A DNA stretch of 64,000 nucleotides, taken from assembly GCA_000697055.1 (NCBI GenBank), contig JNDT01001892.1, forward strand, positions 1 through 64,000, read 5' to 3'. Shown here one piece after another: positions 23,080 to 33,796 of the stretch. Source of the stretch: Saksenaea vasiformis B4078. Its lineage: Eukaryota; Mucoromycota; Mucoromycetes; Mucorales; Saksenaeaceae. Within the stretch, counting starts at the first letter, position 1. Every line of letters begins with the position of its first letter. The position numbers were made by a program, and so were the translations under genes. The notes beneath the pieces are model-generated. The model ran no database searches. It was given only the letters and a program-made list of their open reading frames with translations, and was not told the origin of the DNA.

Positions 23080-25125
23080 ATGCGCAAATTATTATTATTT
23101 GCTGTGGCGATCGCCTTTGTGTCCCGTGTGACAGCCGACGATGACACCAGCCCTCTTCGATTCCCTCCCAAACCGCCCCTTCAAGGTCCTTATGTAGCAC
23201 CAAAGGAACCAAAGTACAATTACGCCGAAGTCCTTCATAAAAGCTATCTTTTTTATCATGCTCAAAAGTCCGGCATTTTGCCCTATCAACGTATGGCCTG
23301 GCGCGGTGATTCATGCAAAGTCTGTGTCGGTGATTTCGGTGAAGATCTCTCCCGCGGATGGTACGAAGCCGCCAACACCATGAAATGGGGTCTTCCCTTT
23401 GGCTGGACAGCAACACAACTCGCCTTTAATATCGTCATTTTTGAAGACGCAATGAATTCTGTAGATGAACTAGCCGAAGGACTTGAACTTATCAAATGGG
23501 GTGCAGGTAAAAAAAAAAGAAAGGAAAATTTCCGAAGAGGATGTTTTAATCACAGATTCTTCTCTTCAGACTATCTTCTAAACTGCCATTACAATGATAC
23601 CCATATTGTCGGTCAGCTAGGAACATCAGCACTTGGTCCGATCTCGAAACAAATCGAATTAGACGTCGATTTCAACTACTGGGGTCCGCCAGAGGAATAC
23701 GAACAATGGGTTCCGACTGGGTTACCCCACAAAGCCTACTATATTACACCCGACAATCCCTCTTCCGAGATCGCAGGTGAATACAGTGCAGCTCTCGCCG
23801 CCATTTCTATTCCCTGGCGAAAACACAACGCCACCTTCGCCGATGAACTCGTCGACCATGCCAAGCGTCTCTTTCAATTTGCCACACAGTATCCAGGAAG
23901 TTACGTAACATCGCGTGATAATGCCTATCAGTGGGCAACCTTCTGGTACCCCTCCACACGCTACGACGATGAAATTGCCTGGAGCGCAGCGTGGATTTAT
24001 GCTGCAACCAAGGAACCAGAGTGGCTCGACACGGCCAAGAAATGGTACCTTGCATCCTCCGATTCATGGCAAGAGTATTCTTGGGACGAGAAAGGCGGTG
24101 CGCTCCATACACTCCTCTATGCTTTCACCGGCGAAGGCCTATTTTACAAGAACGCAATGGATTACTTCAATCAATTCCTACCCAGCCCCGACCAGATTGT
24201 CAAGTTTACGCCACGTGGTCTTGCTTACATCGAGCACTGGGGCTCTGTGGGTTACTCCGGCAACGTCGCCTTCCTCATGATGGCGTTTGCCAAAGCGGTC
24301 GGCTACAACACCAAGGAAGGAAAAGAAATGACCACCTTCGCCATACAACAGATCAACTACGCCCTCGGCGACTACGGCTACAGCTGGGTTGTCGGCTTTG
24401 GAGACGACTATCCGAGCAAACCCTATCACAAATCCTCCTACAACTCCTACATCGACTACCCCATGCGCGGCCGCTTCCAAGACCACGTCGAAGAAGATTT
24501 TTCCGAGAGCAGATCAACCCAGCGTTTCATTCTCTACGGCGCCGTCGAAGGAGGCCCCAACGTTGACGACAGTTGGCATGATGACCGCTCCAACTACGAA
24601 TACTCCGAAGTCACCCAAGATTACAACGCCGCATGGACAGGTGCCATTGCTGGTCTCATTGACTTTTATGGTCCATCGAAATTTGAACCTTACACAGACT
24701 GCGACCTAGATCTCGGCTGGTCGCATCCCAATGCATCCACACCGCCGTTCTGGCCAGACGACGATTGCTACCATACATGTAATACAGGCTGTCCACGTGG
24801 TCAGATGAAATCTTCCTTCTCCTGGCGTTTGTTGGTCGAACCCGACCGCATCAACAGAAACTTGGAGGTCCTGTACCCAGGACAGGGCGGCACACGCGCC
24901 GCCGCATTGGAAGGAAAAAAAGAAGAGGATAGCCCCCAGCCAGAAAGACGGTCAGAAGAAGGACCCCGCCACGCAGGTGATTCCCAACCAAAAACAAACC
25001 AAGAACAACGGCGACAACAAGAACAACAACATGATTCTCCATCTACCGCACATCATAACACTTCTTTTTCGCTAAAAACAATGATTTTTTTAATTCCTCT
25101 TGTTTGCACTGCTGCGCTGTTATAG
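23080..25125 (+). CDS. Secreted GH9-family glycoside hydrolase with altered active site
   Basis: GH9 enzymes are (alpha/alpha)6-barrel inverting glycosidases, mostly endoglucanases. Exons 23080-23506 and 23570-25125 give 660 residues; the 63-nt intron is in frame and stop-free, so only its splice signals and the family alignment reveal it. Signal peptide about 1-19 (MRKLLLFAVAIAFVS). Family motifs: NYAEVLHKSYLFYHAQKSG, WRGDS, then GWYEAAN at 93-99 where the family has GYYDAGD. VVGFGDDYPSKPYHK and DDRSNYEYSEVTQDYNAAW follow, keeping the proton-donor Glu (about residue 489). A Gln/Glu/Arg-rich linker and a C-terminal hydrophobic stretch suggest a GPI anchor. Because both YDAGD Asp positions are Glu and Asn, activity is uncertain. 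Confidence 0.88.
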   Translation: MRKLLLFAVAIAFVSRVTADDDTSPLRFPPKPPLQGPYVAPKEPKYNYAEVLHKSYLFYHAQKSGILPYQRMAWRGDSCKVCVGDFGEDLSRGWYEAANTMKWGLPFGWTATQLAFNIVIFEDAMNSVDELAEGLELIKWGAGKKKRKENFRRGCFNHRFFSSDYLLNCHYNDTHIVGQLGTSALGPISKQIELDVDFNYWGPPEEYEQWVPTGLPHKAYYITPDNPSSEIAGEYSAALAAISIPWRKHNATFADELVDHAKRLFQFATQYPGSYVTSRDNAYQWATFWYPSTRYDDEIAWSAAWIYAATKEPEWLDTAKKWYLASSDSWQEYSWDEKGGALHTLLYAFTGEGLFYKNAMDYFNQFLPSPDQIVKFTPRGLAYIEHWGSVGYSGNVAFLMMAFAKAVGYNTKEGKEMTTFAIQQINYALGDYGYSWVVGFGDDYPSKPYHKSSYNSYIDYPMRGRFQDHVEEDFSESRSTQRFILYGAVEGGPNVDDSWHDDRSNYEYSEVTQDYNAAWTGAIAGLIDFYGPSKFEPYTDCDLDLGWSHPNASTPPFWPDDDCYHTCNTGCPRGQMKSSFSWRLLVEPDRINRNLEVLYPGQGGTRAAALEGKKEEDSPQPERRSEEGPRHAGDSQPKTNQEQRRQQEQQHDSPSTAHHNTSFSLKTMIFLIPLVCTAALL

Positions 25126-25170
25126 TCATAGAAAAAAAAGATATATATGTATAAATTTTTTTTTGTTCCA

Positions 25171-27637
25171 TCAATGTTTGTTTCTCTTCTTCTTGGGCTT
25201 TGTCTTGACAACGATGTGATCCGCCCATTCCTCACAACTGCCCCCATTGCTACTTTGGCTTGCAGCAGCAGCAGTCTCTCGCGCTGGCACCGCGGGTGTA
25301 CCCCATACTGTCTTGGGTCCGTTGGAGTTCGCTGCCTCCGAAGCAGACAACTGCATCGCACGAGCAACCATGTCTTCATTTTCTTCTGAAGTCATGGGTC
25401 GGTTGATTTGGAAAAATGGATCGCTGCTATCAACAGGCATCTGCTGTTGCTGCCTTGCTAACATCTGTTGCTGTTTCTTCTGTCTCGCTTCGACTAGCTT
25501 ACGTTCTTTTTCTTCCTTTTTTACCCGATCCTGACGTTTCTTTGCTCGTTGTCGCAATTCATCTAACCAGAAAGCACGTAAACATCAGACATGTCGCCGT
25601 TTATCATCTCTTTCTACTTACTTTCAAAAATCTTTAATGTCTTCTCTGCAACAAGTTGTTTCAAATCGGTCTCCAAAAATGTAACATCACAAGCAAGAGG
25701 TACATGACCAAGGTATTTACACTTCTTGCGCAATTCCTATGAGGGCTGTTAGCTACAACCATCCACTTTTTTTTTTTTTGCTCGCTTACCTCCGTAATGG
25801 TAGATTCTTCCACACCAGTAACGACAACCTGTATATTGCGGGGAAAATGACTGTAGTCGCCATACTCGTGTTTTAGCACCTTGATGTCCAAAGGATGAAG
25901 GTACAGATGTTGTCCATCGGCTGACTGGAAATAGTAATACTCGGATGCCACCCTTTCCTTCTTTCCATTGCTGTTGTTAATGTTCTTTGCAATCTTTGAA
26001 GGCACTTTTCTGTCGTGATGGTGTACGTGTTCGCCCGCTCGCTGGAGATCATACTGTCGATAAGCCTCTGGCACTTCAACTTCATCGCTTGGTTCGTCCT
26101 TCTCCTCCTTCTCCTCCTCCTCCTTGGTCACTTGTATTTCGTGGTTCTTGTCGTGTGTAGATCGTTTGGCGGCATCAAACAATAACTTGGCTGTCTGCAT
26201 AGCGTAATCAACCGCTAACGTATGACGTTGCTTCGTATCTCGCATTTTCTCCTCCAGAAGATGGATACTCTCGTCTATAAATGGAATACCATGATCGGAT
26301 CCCCAGCTTTTGGCTTCCACAAGCGCATCTGTCAATTCCAAGAGATCGCGCGATAACTCCGCCTCGACGTAGTCTGGACTAGCTAGCATAAATCTCGCAA
26401 ACTGCATTGCCGTAGGCGTAAAATGCCAAGGAAGAATTGGCGCATCAGGTTTCATATAATCTTTGACCACCTCATCCGGAATAGGCCAAACATCAGACAA
26501 AGGAAACGATAATGTCGAATCGCTCGTTCGTTGCATCAAACGCATATCAATCTTATCCCCTTCCGAAATCGTCGCAGGTTTCTGTCCCTCCGTCGGGTGG
26601 TGTTGGTATGTCACTGCGTAGGGTTGTAAGACACGCACGCTCTTCAGGTCACGTTGATAAATCGCATCCCAACAGATAGGACATTTTCGCCATTGTTTGT
26701 TCTGATTTTCACGCAAGGCAAGGTATTGCAGAATGCATGGGAAGCAAAATGTATGGCCACATTTTGTAATACGCGCTGCTGCCGGGGGTGATAAACAGAT
26801 GGGACAAGAAGGTGTTTCCGTCGCTGAAACAAGCTTTTTTTTTTCAATGTGATCATCAATACATAAACGATCGGTCCAACTTTGTATCTTCTTTATGACT
26901 TACCACTTGTTCAACGTTCTCCCAATCAAAGTTTGAATCTGGGTCAGCAAGATTGACCATGTACTCTCCCTGTGGTGAAACCAAGAAACGGAAACTAAAT
27001 GCCATGGTTGAGCTTTGCCGTGGTTTCAATTTTTTTTTTTGATTGTCTTACTTTGCGTTGACATAGCGCTCCTTATTGTACGGTTGATAACCGGATGGTT
27101 TGTTCTTTCTTGGCACGTATGTCTGCTGGCGCGGCTGGCGTGCAGGGAACGAAAAGTTAAGTAAATGATTGAGTGAAATTCGACCTTTCTTGTCAATAGC
27201 CCCCGCCGTGCCTTGTGCCTGCTATTTTTTTTTTCCGGTCAAATCAAGTTTATTCTTCTTCTGCTATTGTCTTACCTCAACAGGAGTCATGGTTTGTTGT
27301 TCGTTTGCAGGGAGGTCGTTTGATTGCCTTCGATTGGCTTGTCGTGTGCCACGTGCTGCGCCATCTGTTCTCGGTTTGGGCGGTCGGGGATGCCTTGTCG
27401 GGGTCGTTGATTTAGCAGCAGTAGTAGTACCTTCTACATAAAAAGATAAGTCGCTAACCCACGGGGCAAAAGGATCTGTGTTTTACCGTTAGAAGCGCGC
27501 TTCTTATTATGGTGGTGTCGATCTCCGTGTCTCTTGGGTTTGCCATGGTTATGAGTTGGTAAGCCATTGTCCTTGGAAGGGTCGGTGGGAGACGCAGACG
27601 TGCCGGAGGGAACAAATACTGGTGCGTTGACGTTCAT
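25171..27637 (-). CDS. RNF10/Mag2-type RING E3 ubiquitin ligase
   Basis: RNF10 and yeast Mag2 are RING ligases linked to ubiquitination of stalled 40S ribosomal proteins. Seven exons: 27487-27637, 27276-27433, 27052-27188, 26904-26994, 25790-26833, 25622-25736, 25171-25562, giving 695 residues. The N-terminus is basic and disordered; then SLNHLLNF, the family block VNLADPDSNFDWENVEQV, and a RING domain with CPICLSPPAAARITKCGHTF and CPICWDAIYQRDLKSV. The long middle region contains SEYYYFQSADGQHLYLHPLD, strongly conserved in RNF10. The end is a Lys/Glu/Gln-rich coiled coil and a KPKKKRNKH tail. It is convergent with the GH9 gene, 45 bp apart. Confidence 0.92.
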
Positions 27638-29648
27638 AGCGAATTATATTATGTGATGGTGACGAAAATGGATAATTTTGGTAATAGTGATGACAACAAT
27701 AAATTGTGCGTTTAACCTTGTCTTTTAGACAACAATGGGCATATAATCCACGATGGCGCTGGTCAATGGTGTGCGTCGTGCGTTTATAGTGCAGGTAGGT
27801 AAAAGAAAAAAATATAACAGCGAAGCTGTCTAATAGCCAAAATATGAAATGTCTGGAACAAGTGAACAAGCGGGGAAAAGTAAAAGTAAAGAAAGGGATG
27901 TAAAATGCTAACTTCATTACTTAAAATTGGAGGAAGATAACCTTGAAAGAAGCCATGATGTTAATGTGGGTAATAAGAAAAGAAATAAAAAACAACTGCA
28001 AATTCAAAGAAAAAAAGTTATAATGTAGAATGGAAAGGTAATTCAAATAAGTAGAGAGAAAAAAGTAAGTAACGAGGTGAGAGTGGGAGCTGGTGCAGAA
28101 AGCGAACTTTCCTGCAAAAGTAACCCAAACATTTATAAGTGACGGCTTTTTAATTCCTTGTCACATTGCCGTTCCTGTTGTCATGCCGTCGGGATTCATG
28201 CTGTTCCTTCCTGCATCTCATGGTTCTGCTAATCCGCAAATCCATCATTCCATCAAAGCTCCTCTCTGCGGGCAGCTTCCCAGGTTTTTAATGTCTATGC
28301 ATTGATGGATCTGATATGGCTCCATTTTTTGTATGATTCCTAAGAAGAAGTTTCCTATTTCATGCAGAATGCCAATTGCGGCCTTCTCAATACAATCTGT
28401 GGGAAGCTGGAAGTATGGATAAGTCTACGGTCGCCCCCAAAAGGAAGCTCTCTTTGGACACAAAACAAATCCCCTTCTTGCCGGTACTACATGTCTAATA
28501 GCCTTTTCCTTAGGAGCCATACCAAGTTTCCCGGCTCGGGAAATCGGTAAGGCTTAGGATAGTTTCTGTGGGAATGATGTTATGCAAGCTGTCGTTCCCA
28601 AAGGTGCGCACCGGATCAGGAATGATTCCTAAGAGATCAGACGAAGAAATTGTAGATGATAAAGAACAAGAAAAATCAAACGCAAAAGGCAAACGTAGAG
28701 CGAGTACCGAAAGGTAGATAGTACAAACCAATTTATGGAACTTACTTGGACGTTTCTCCAGTTACTAATCCACTGTCGCTATGAATAGAAGCAGAAAGTT
28801 AACATGGAAGTTAAAGCTACGGTCAAGTATGACAATTTAACAAATTTGTGGCTGATGGACTCTGTCAGAATCGGTGATGTCGGTAAATCTTACTACACTA
28901 TACTTGCTTTCATCAACCAACATCTAGGCAAAGATACAACGCTAAGCCCTTAACCAGTGCATGATACTGCAACGGATCAATACATGTTATTGGAAACAAT
29001 ACGCTGCGATGCCCTTTTCTCCATCAATTTTTGCAAGGCCTCGGTTACACAGCGGCAAGGAAAATCTGAAACCTGTTGTGGATTCGGAATCACCGGCTGG
29101 CCGTAATCATCCTTTATCCTCCCATAGCATCGTCTCGATACCGTTAGTTCTTTAAAGATTCACAACAAATGTTCAGATAATTACAACCAAAATGGAAGAA
29201 AACGTCAATTTCGATCAATTGTGTACCAAGAAAACACTCCACCTTCAGAATCCCGCCGGACTGTCACTGTATAACCTAAGCTAGTGTCATAATAGTTCCA
29301 AAATAAATCTCTGAGTTTGTCCTTTGTTTCTGAACATTCTTTGTGGCTTCTCTAACGCAGGTTCTGACTGTATTGCATCTAGAGACTCCGCTGCCAGTGT
29401 AACGCTTTTGACTTTTGGCAAGTCTATACCTGTTGATAATATCGCATGGAATAAAGTAGAGATGAGAAAAATGGACAGGGGTAAATCAACAGCGTTCTTC
29501 ACAGAGCAATAGCAACAAGAAACTCCTATGATTCTGCTAATTTTACCTTTCCCTTCAGCTGTTAACCTCAGCTTTTTCCGTACATTTTAGCTAAGCCGAC
29601 TGACTTAAAGATGGTTGTAAAGCTGTCTGCTGAGATCAGAGCCCAAAA
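27638..29648. other. Spacer upstream of the first subtilase
   Basis: About 2 kb with no recognised gene. Frames of 60-120 codons lack family resemblance or splice context. The first part holds the RNF10-like promoter. Confidence 0.5.
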
Positions 29649-29657
29649 TATATAAAA
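29649..29657 (+). promoter_or_regulatory. TATA box of the first subtilase
   Basis: TATATAAAA lies 49 bp before the ATG at 29706. The other two intact subtilases have a TATA element at a similar distance, which supports a shared core promoter design. Confidence 0.6.
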
Positions 29658-29705
29658 TCAGTACTTAAGATCAGTCTTGCGCTGCATTATATTTACACAC
29701 TATTG

Positions 29706-32700
29706 ATGGGAGCGAGATCAAGACTGTTCTCAGCAATCGGGCTCTTATGCTTTTTGCTCGCCCTTCAAGCTGAAGGGTTTTCTCATCCCAAATTCAGAGC
29801 CGCTGCACGGGAAAGACACATCGAAAACCAGTACCTGGTGGAGTTTACGGAAGCCACTGACAGCGAAACGTTTATAAAAGAAATCGAGGCCGAGGTACCA
29901 GGTGTCAAACTACATCGTCGATACGCGTACTCGCATAAACTGTTCAATGGCGTGTCGTTTGAAGCTCACCATTCCGAGGGATCTAACAATAACCGGCTCC
30001 TGGCAACGATTGCCTACAAGGATCACGTCGCCCGCATTTATCCTAACACTCGGAGACCACATCCTGCCGCAGAACCTATCGGGGTAAACGAACAAGTAGA
30101 ATCGGACACTGTCAAGACTCTGCTACCCCATCATTTAACTCAAGTCGACCGTGTCCACCAAGAGCTAAATCTGACAGGCAAAGGTGTCATGACTTGCATA
30201 ATCGACTCAGGTGCGATCTGATTTATAGTACTGCTTTAGTTAGTGAGATATTGATCTGCATTCTAGGAATCGACTATGAACATCCTGCGCTGGGAGGAGG
30301 CTTTGGGCCTGGTTACAGAGCGACAGTAGGTGCCGATATAGCGGATAACAAGACCACTCCGTTGGACAACTGTGGCCCCGGTTCATCTGGAGGAGGTATT
30401 TCATTTCATTTCATTTCTAATCTGCAAAGAATCTTCAAGATCTAATCTGCATTGGTCACAGTTGGTCATGGCACACATGTAGCTGGTATTGCCGTCGGAT
30501 ACGACGTCAGCAAAGTAAGAGACAGCGGCTTCGTTGTCAGAAGATTAAATGGTTTGGTAACTTAGGGTTTTGTTGGCGTTGCACCCGAGGCGACAATCGG
30601 TGCTTGGAAAATTTTTCCATGCAAAGACGAGCTAGCATCTATCGACGATATCATTATACAATCGTTAATTGCGGCTCATGACAGTGGGTGTGAGGTTATA
30701 AACCTTAGTCTCGGTACAGACAACCGACTTTGGTCTGAGCACCCGTCTTCCGTTGCTGTCGATCGAATGGCAGAAGAAGGGATTGCAGGTATGTGTGTGA
30801 GAGAGTTCACACTGGAATTTCCAACCATTGATCCTGCTCTTATTTTGTAGTTGTTGTTGCTGGTGGTAATATGGGTCAAACGGGAGCTTTCTCAGTAGGA
30901 GCACCTGCTACGGGGAATAAGATCATTTCCGTAGGTTCGGTTGATAATGAACACTTTTTGGCACATTTATTTGAAGCAAGACGAAGTTCTAACCCTGATC
31001 AGCCCATCGGACCTCATAGTGAGTAGTAGTAGTAGCATGAATCGAGTGATTTTTGCCTTGCTCATCTTCCAACCTTTTTTCTAGTTTATAATCCCGACCC
31101 TGCTGCTTATGACAACATCCCACACGGTGATCTTGTACAACCTATCCTTGGTTCGAAAGATCTCTGTGCATGCAGCAACACAACGGACTACTCTCACGCG
31201 CACGGTAAACTTGTCATGATCGAGGGATCTGTGAACTGCACTACTTTAGAACAGCTAAAGAATTTGGCACATGCCGGAGCTGTCGGTGCAGTGTATGCTG
31301 GAGATGACACTGCAGAACCAGAAGGAGTGCAGCTTGCACCCATTCCTATTGTGTTTGTTACCAGCGTAGCTGCCAAGGAACTTCATGCAGCACTCACTAG
31401 TGGTGATGCGATATCTCTTCGATTCAGTCGTGAAGCCTTCGCACAAAAAGGCGCTACCGGCGGCTACGTATCTGCTTTCTCCAGCATTGGGCCCATTGCA
31501 GATATGGATCTTCATCCCATGATTTCTGCCCCTGGAGGAAACATACTATCAACCTTGCCCAGATACGCTGGTAGCTGGGGATCAATATCCGGTACTTCAA
31601 TGGCAGCCCCTTATGTTGCTGGTGCTATCGCTGTGTTCCTTCAGGCTTGGAAACAAAAGGGCCAAGAGACCACGCCTCAGTTTGTCTTCGAACAGTTGCA
31701 GAACTATGCTACGCCAGTAAACGTTGGACCAACCCGCATGGACAGACTGGATAACCCTATCCGCCAGGGAGCCGGTATTATGCAGCGTAAGCTAACCCAT
31801 TTACTACTAAAACGTTGAAGGCTTTTTTGCTAACTCTCTCTCTCTCTCTCTTTTTTTTTTTTCCGTGGCAGTGTATGATGCTATTCAGCAAACTGTCCAT
31901 GTTTCTCCCAGCCAAATCAGTTTCAATGACACCGCCTCCGTCCAGGAATACAAGACCCACGTACTAACTGTTACTAATTTCGGTGATGAATCTGCTTCTT
32001 ACCGCGTAAGAAACAAAATTGCTACAGCCATCGCCCCCTACACTATTTTCCCGAACAACACGCTGATAATGACATCGCCGGAAAAATACTTCACGGAAAC
32101 AACCGCCAACGTAACGTTCAGTCCTAGTGATTTCAACCTCTCTCCTGGAAGCAGCCAGCAAGTCACGGTACATGTCGATATCCCTGCTAATCAAGTCAAT
32201 TCGACAGAGCATCTCATCTACGGTGGCTATCTTCAGTTCGAAACGCAGCAAGAGAATCGCAAGGATATCACTGTACCATACTTTGGTATCTGGGGAAAGC
32301 AGCGCGACCTTCCTCTTCTTGATAAGAACCAGACTGCCCTGTTAGTTCAATCGGAAAAGAAGATTTATCTTACAAATGAAACTCTCCAAATGAAACTGGG
32401 CGTACCCGCTACACATCCTGTTATTATCCCAGTCCTTTATACGCCATCCGCAAAGGTTACATTGGAACTTCTTGACACAAGCATGAAAGTCCTCGGCAAT
32501 CTGTACGAACTGCTGTATGTGGACCGAACGCTCGGACCAGAAGACGTTGAATCTATGAAATTCAATGGAAGTTACATTCCAGAATCAGGCGAAAATCCTC
32601 AGCTAGAGAACGTAACAAGTGGCCTATACAGAATCCAGATACGTGCATTGAAGCTATTTGGTAATGTGGGGAATCCAAACGATTGGGACAAGTGGGTTTC

Positions 32701-32773
32701 AGGCCCTATCGAAGTACTGTGGGAAGATCATCCCACATATCCGAAGGATCACATGGATTCCTTCTTCAAGTAA
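29706..32773 (+). CDS. Secreted subtilisin-like protease 1 (S8, PA and Fn3-like domains)
   Basis: A pre-pro-subtilase. Seven exons: 29706-30210, 30267-30395, 30462-30514, about 30566-30788, 30851-31018, 31085-31786, 31872-32773; about 893 residues. The start is the ATG after an in-frame TTG. Signal peptide (GLLCFLLALQAEG), inhibitor-I9-type propeptide (NQYLVEFTEA), then the catalytic triad: Asp in IDSGIDYEHP, His in GHGTHVAG, Ser in SGTSMAAPYVAG, plus the oxyanion Asn in VVVAGGN. A PA domain is inserted before the Ser block, and an Fn3-like (DUF1034-type) region begins VSPSQISFNDTASV. Exported extracellular endopeptidase is the likely role. The triad is complete. Closest relative in the window is subtilase 3 (shared MGARSR start and FSHPKFRA mature-side motif). 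Confidence 0.92.
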
Positions 32774-32840
32774 ATATGCATGCCTTGTACTTATTGTTTC
32801 ACCATGTAATATTACATACCTACGAAAAAGTTTACTACTA

Positions 32841-32850
32841 AATAAATAAA
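32841..32850 (+). terminator. Polyadenylation signal of subtilase 1
   Basis: AATAAATAAA lies about 70 bp after the stop codon, in the right place for a poly(A) signal. Confidence 0.5.
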
Positions 32851-32962
32851 AAAACAATCAATCGTGGCGATGAACATAGCACGAGTCACAACTGTAAATC
32901 ATCCGAAACACGTCTACGGTAGTAGAATATCAAATCATGCGTTAATAAAGGATTTGACTTAG

Positions 32963-33402
32963 CTAGACGCTCAGCCGCCCCGTAGTTGCACATGCGGGAA
33001 GAGCATACTTAATGCACGTTTTGTCCATGCTTTTCAGGACCTCGTCGTTGCGTGGGAACGACATCATGGTTAGGAAGCGCTGCACCACAGAGTTAACGAC
33101 CTCGCAGGAGTCATTATTAGGACAGCCTATTGATTCCACTAAGGAGAGCATCATCAACAAACGTTAGTATTCTAGGGCACGTTAGGTCCTTACTGGACGA
33201 AGTACAGTACACATTGCCCACAGGAAGATTCACCACTAGAGTATGTCATGAACGCATACATTCTTGCTTACGAAACGTCCACAAACAAGTGTCCCATTTC
33301 CACAAAGAGATGACACCAACAAAAACCAACAGAAGAGCCTTCAAGACGTTAAGGCACAATAGAAATCCCCACGGTGATCTTCTTTGCAAGACTAATAAAC
33401 AT
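32963..33402 (-). CDS. Candidate small secreted six-cysteine protein
   Basis: Not recognised as a family. Four proposed exons, 33373-33402, 33272-33338, 33194-33235 and 32963-33138, give 104 residues in frame. The start MFISLAKKITALLLVFVGVI looks like a signal peptide. The remainder has six Cys (DTC, VYC, IGC, DSC, KTC, PAC), enough for three disulfides. The best splice evidence is the 55-nt intron at 33139-33193, with a GTAAGG donor, a perfect TACTAAC branch site and a TTAG acceptor. The first two introns are only 34 and 36 nt and the first donor (GTGGGG) is weak, so the N-terminus is uncertain. It lies between the convergent subtilases 1 and 2. It could be an effector-like or structural secreted protein, or a relic. 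Confidence 0.4.
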
Positions 33403-33796
33403 TCTACAGAGCTAATTATCATGTCGCCTCGAAATTTCCAGTTAGTCCATTCTCCCAGTCATCGCTATTATTTGGGTCGCCAAATGACTTCAGTTCATGT
33501 GCTTTCAACTGGTAGCGCAATCAACTTCTCAGTAAACATCATTCGCTATTTACGCTGTGTAGATGTCATGTGCGATAACATATAGCATACCCTCCGCATC
33601 TGCCATTACGGCAAATATCATCCCATGAGGTTGGAACAATTGATCATACATTTGCAGTATTCCATAGTAAAAAAAAAAAAAAAAGGAAGTCGCTTGGAAC
33701 TTTTTTAGGACGTAGCACACCGATAACGTCCTTCTGAGTAATGGTGATAGTTTATGATATAATACAAGACTTAGTATTTGATTTAGGTACTATGTT
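33403..33796. other. Spacer downstream of subtilase 2
   Basis: No gene seen. It contains an A-run at about 33668-33684 and the presumed 3' flank of the minus-strand subtilase 2. Confidence 0.55.

Noticed and set aside
23991..24566. 191-codon Arg-rich frame inside the GH9 gene
   Set aside because: Out-of-frame shadow of the GH9 catalytic domain.
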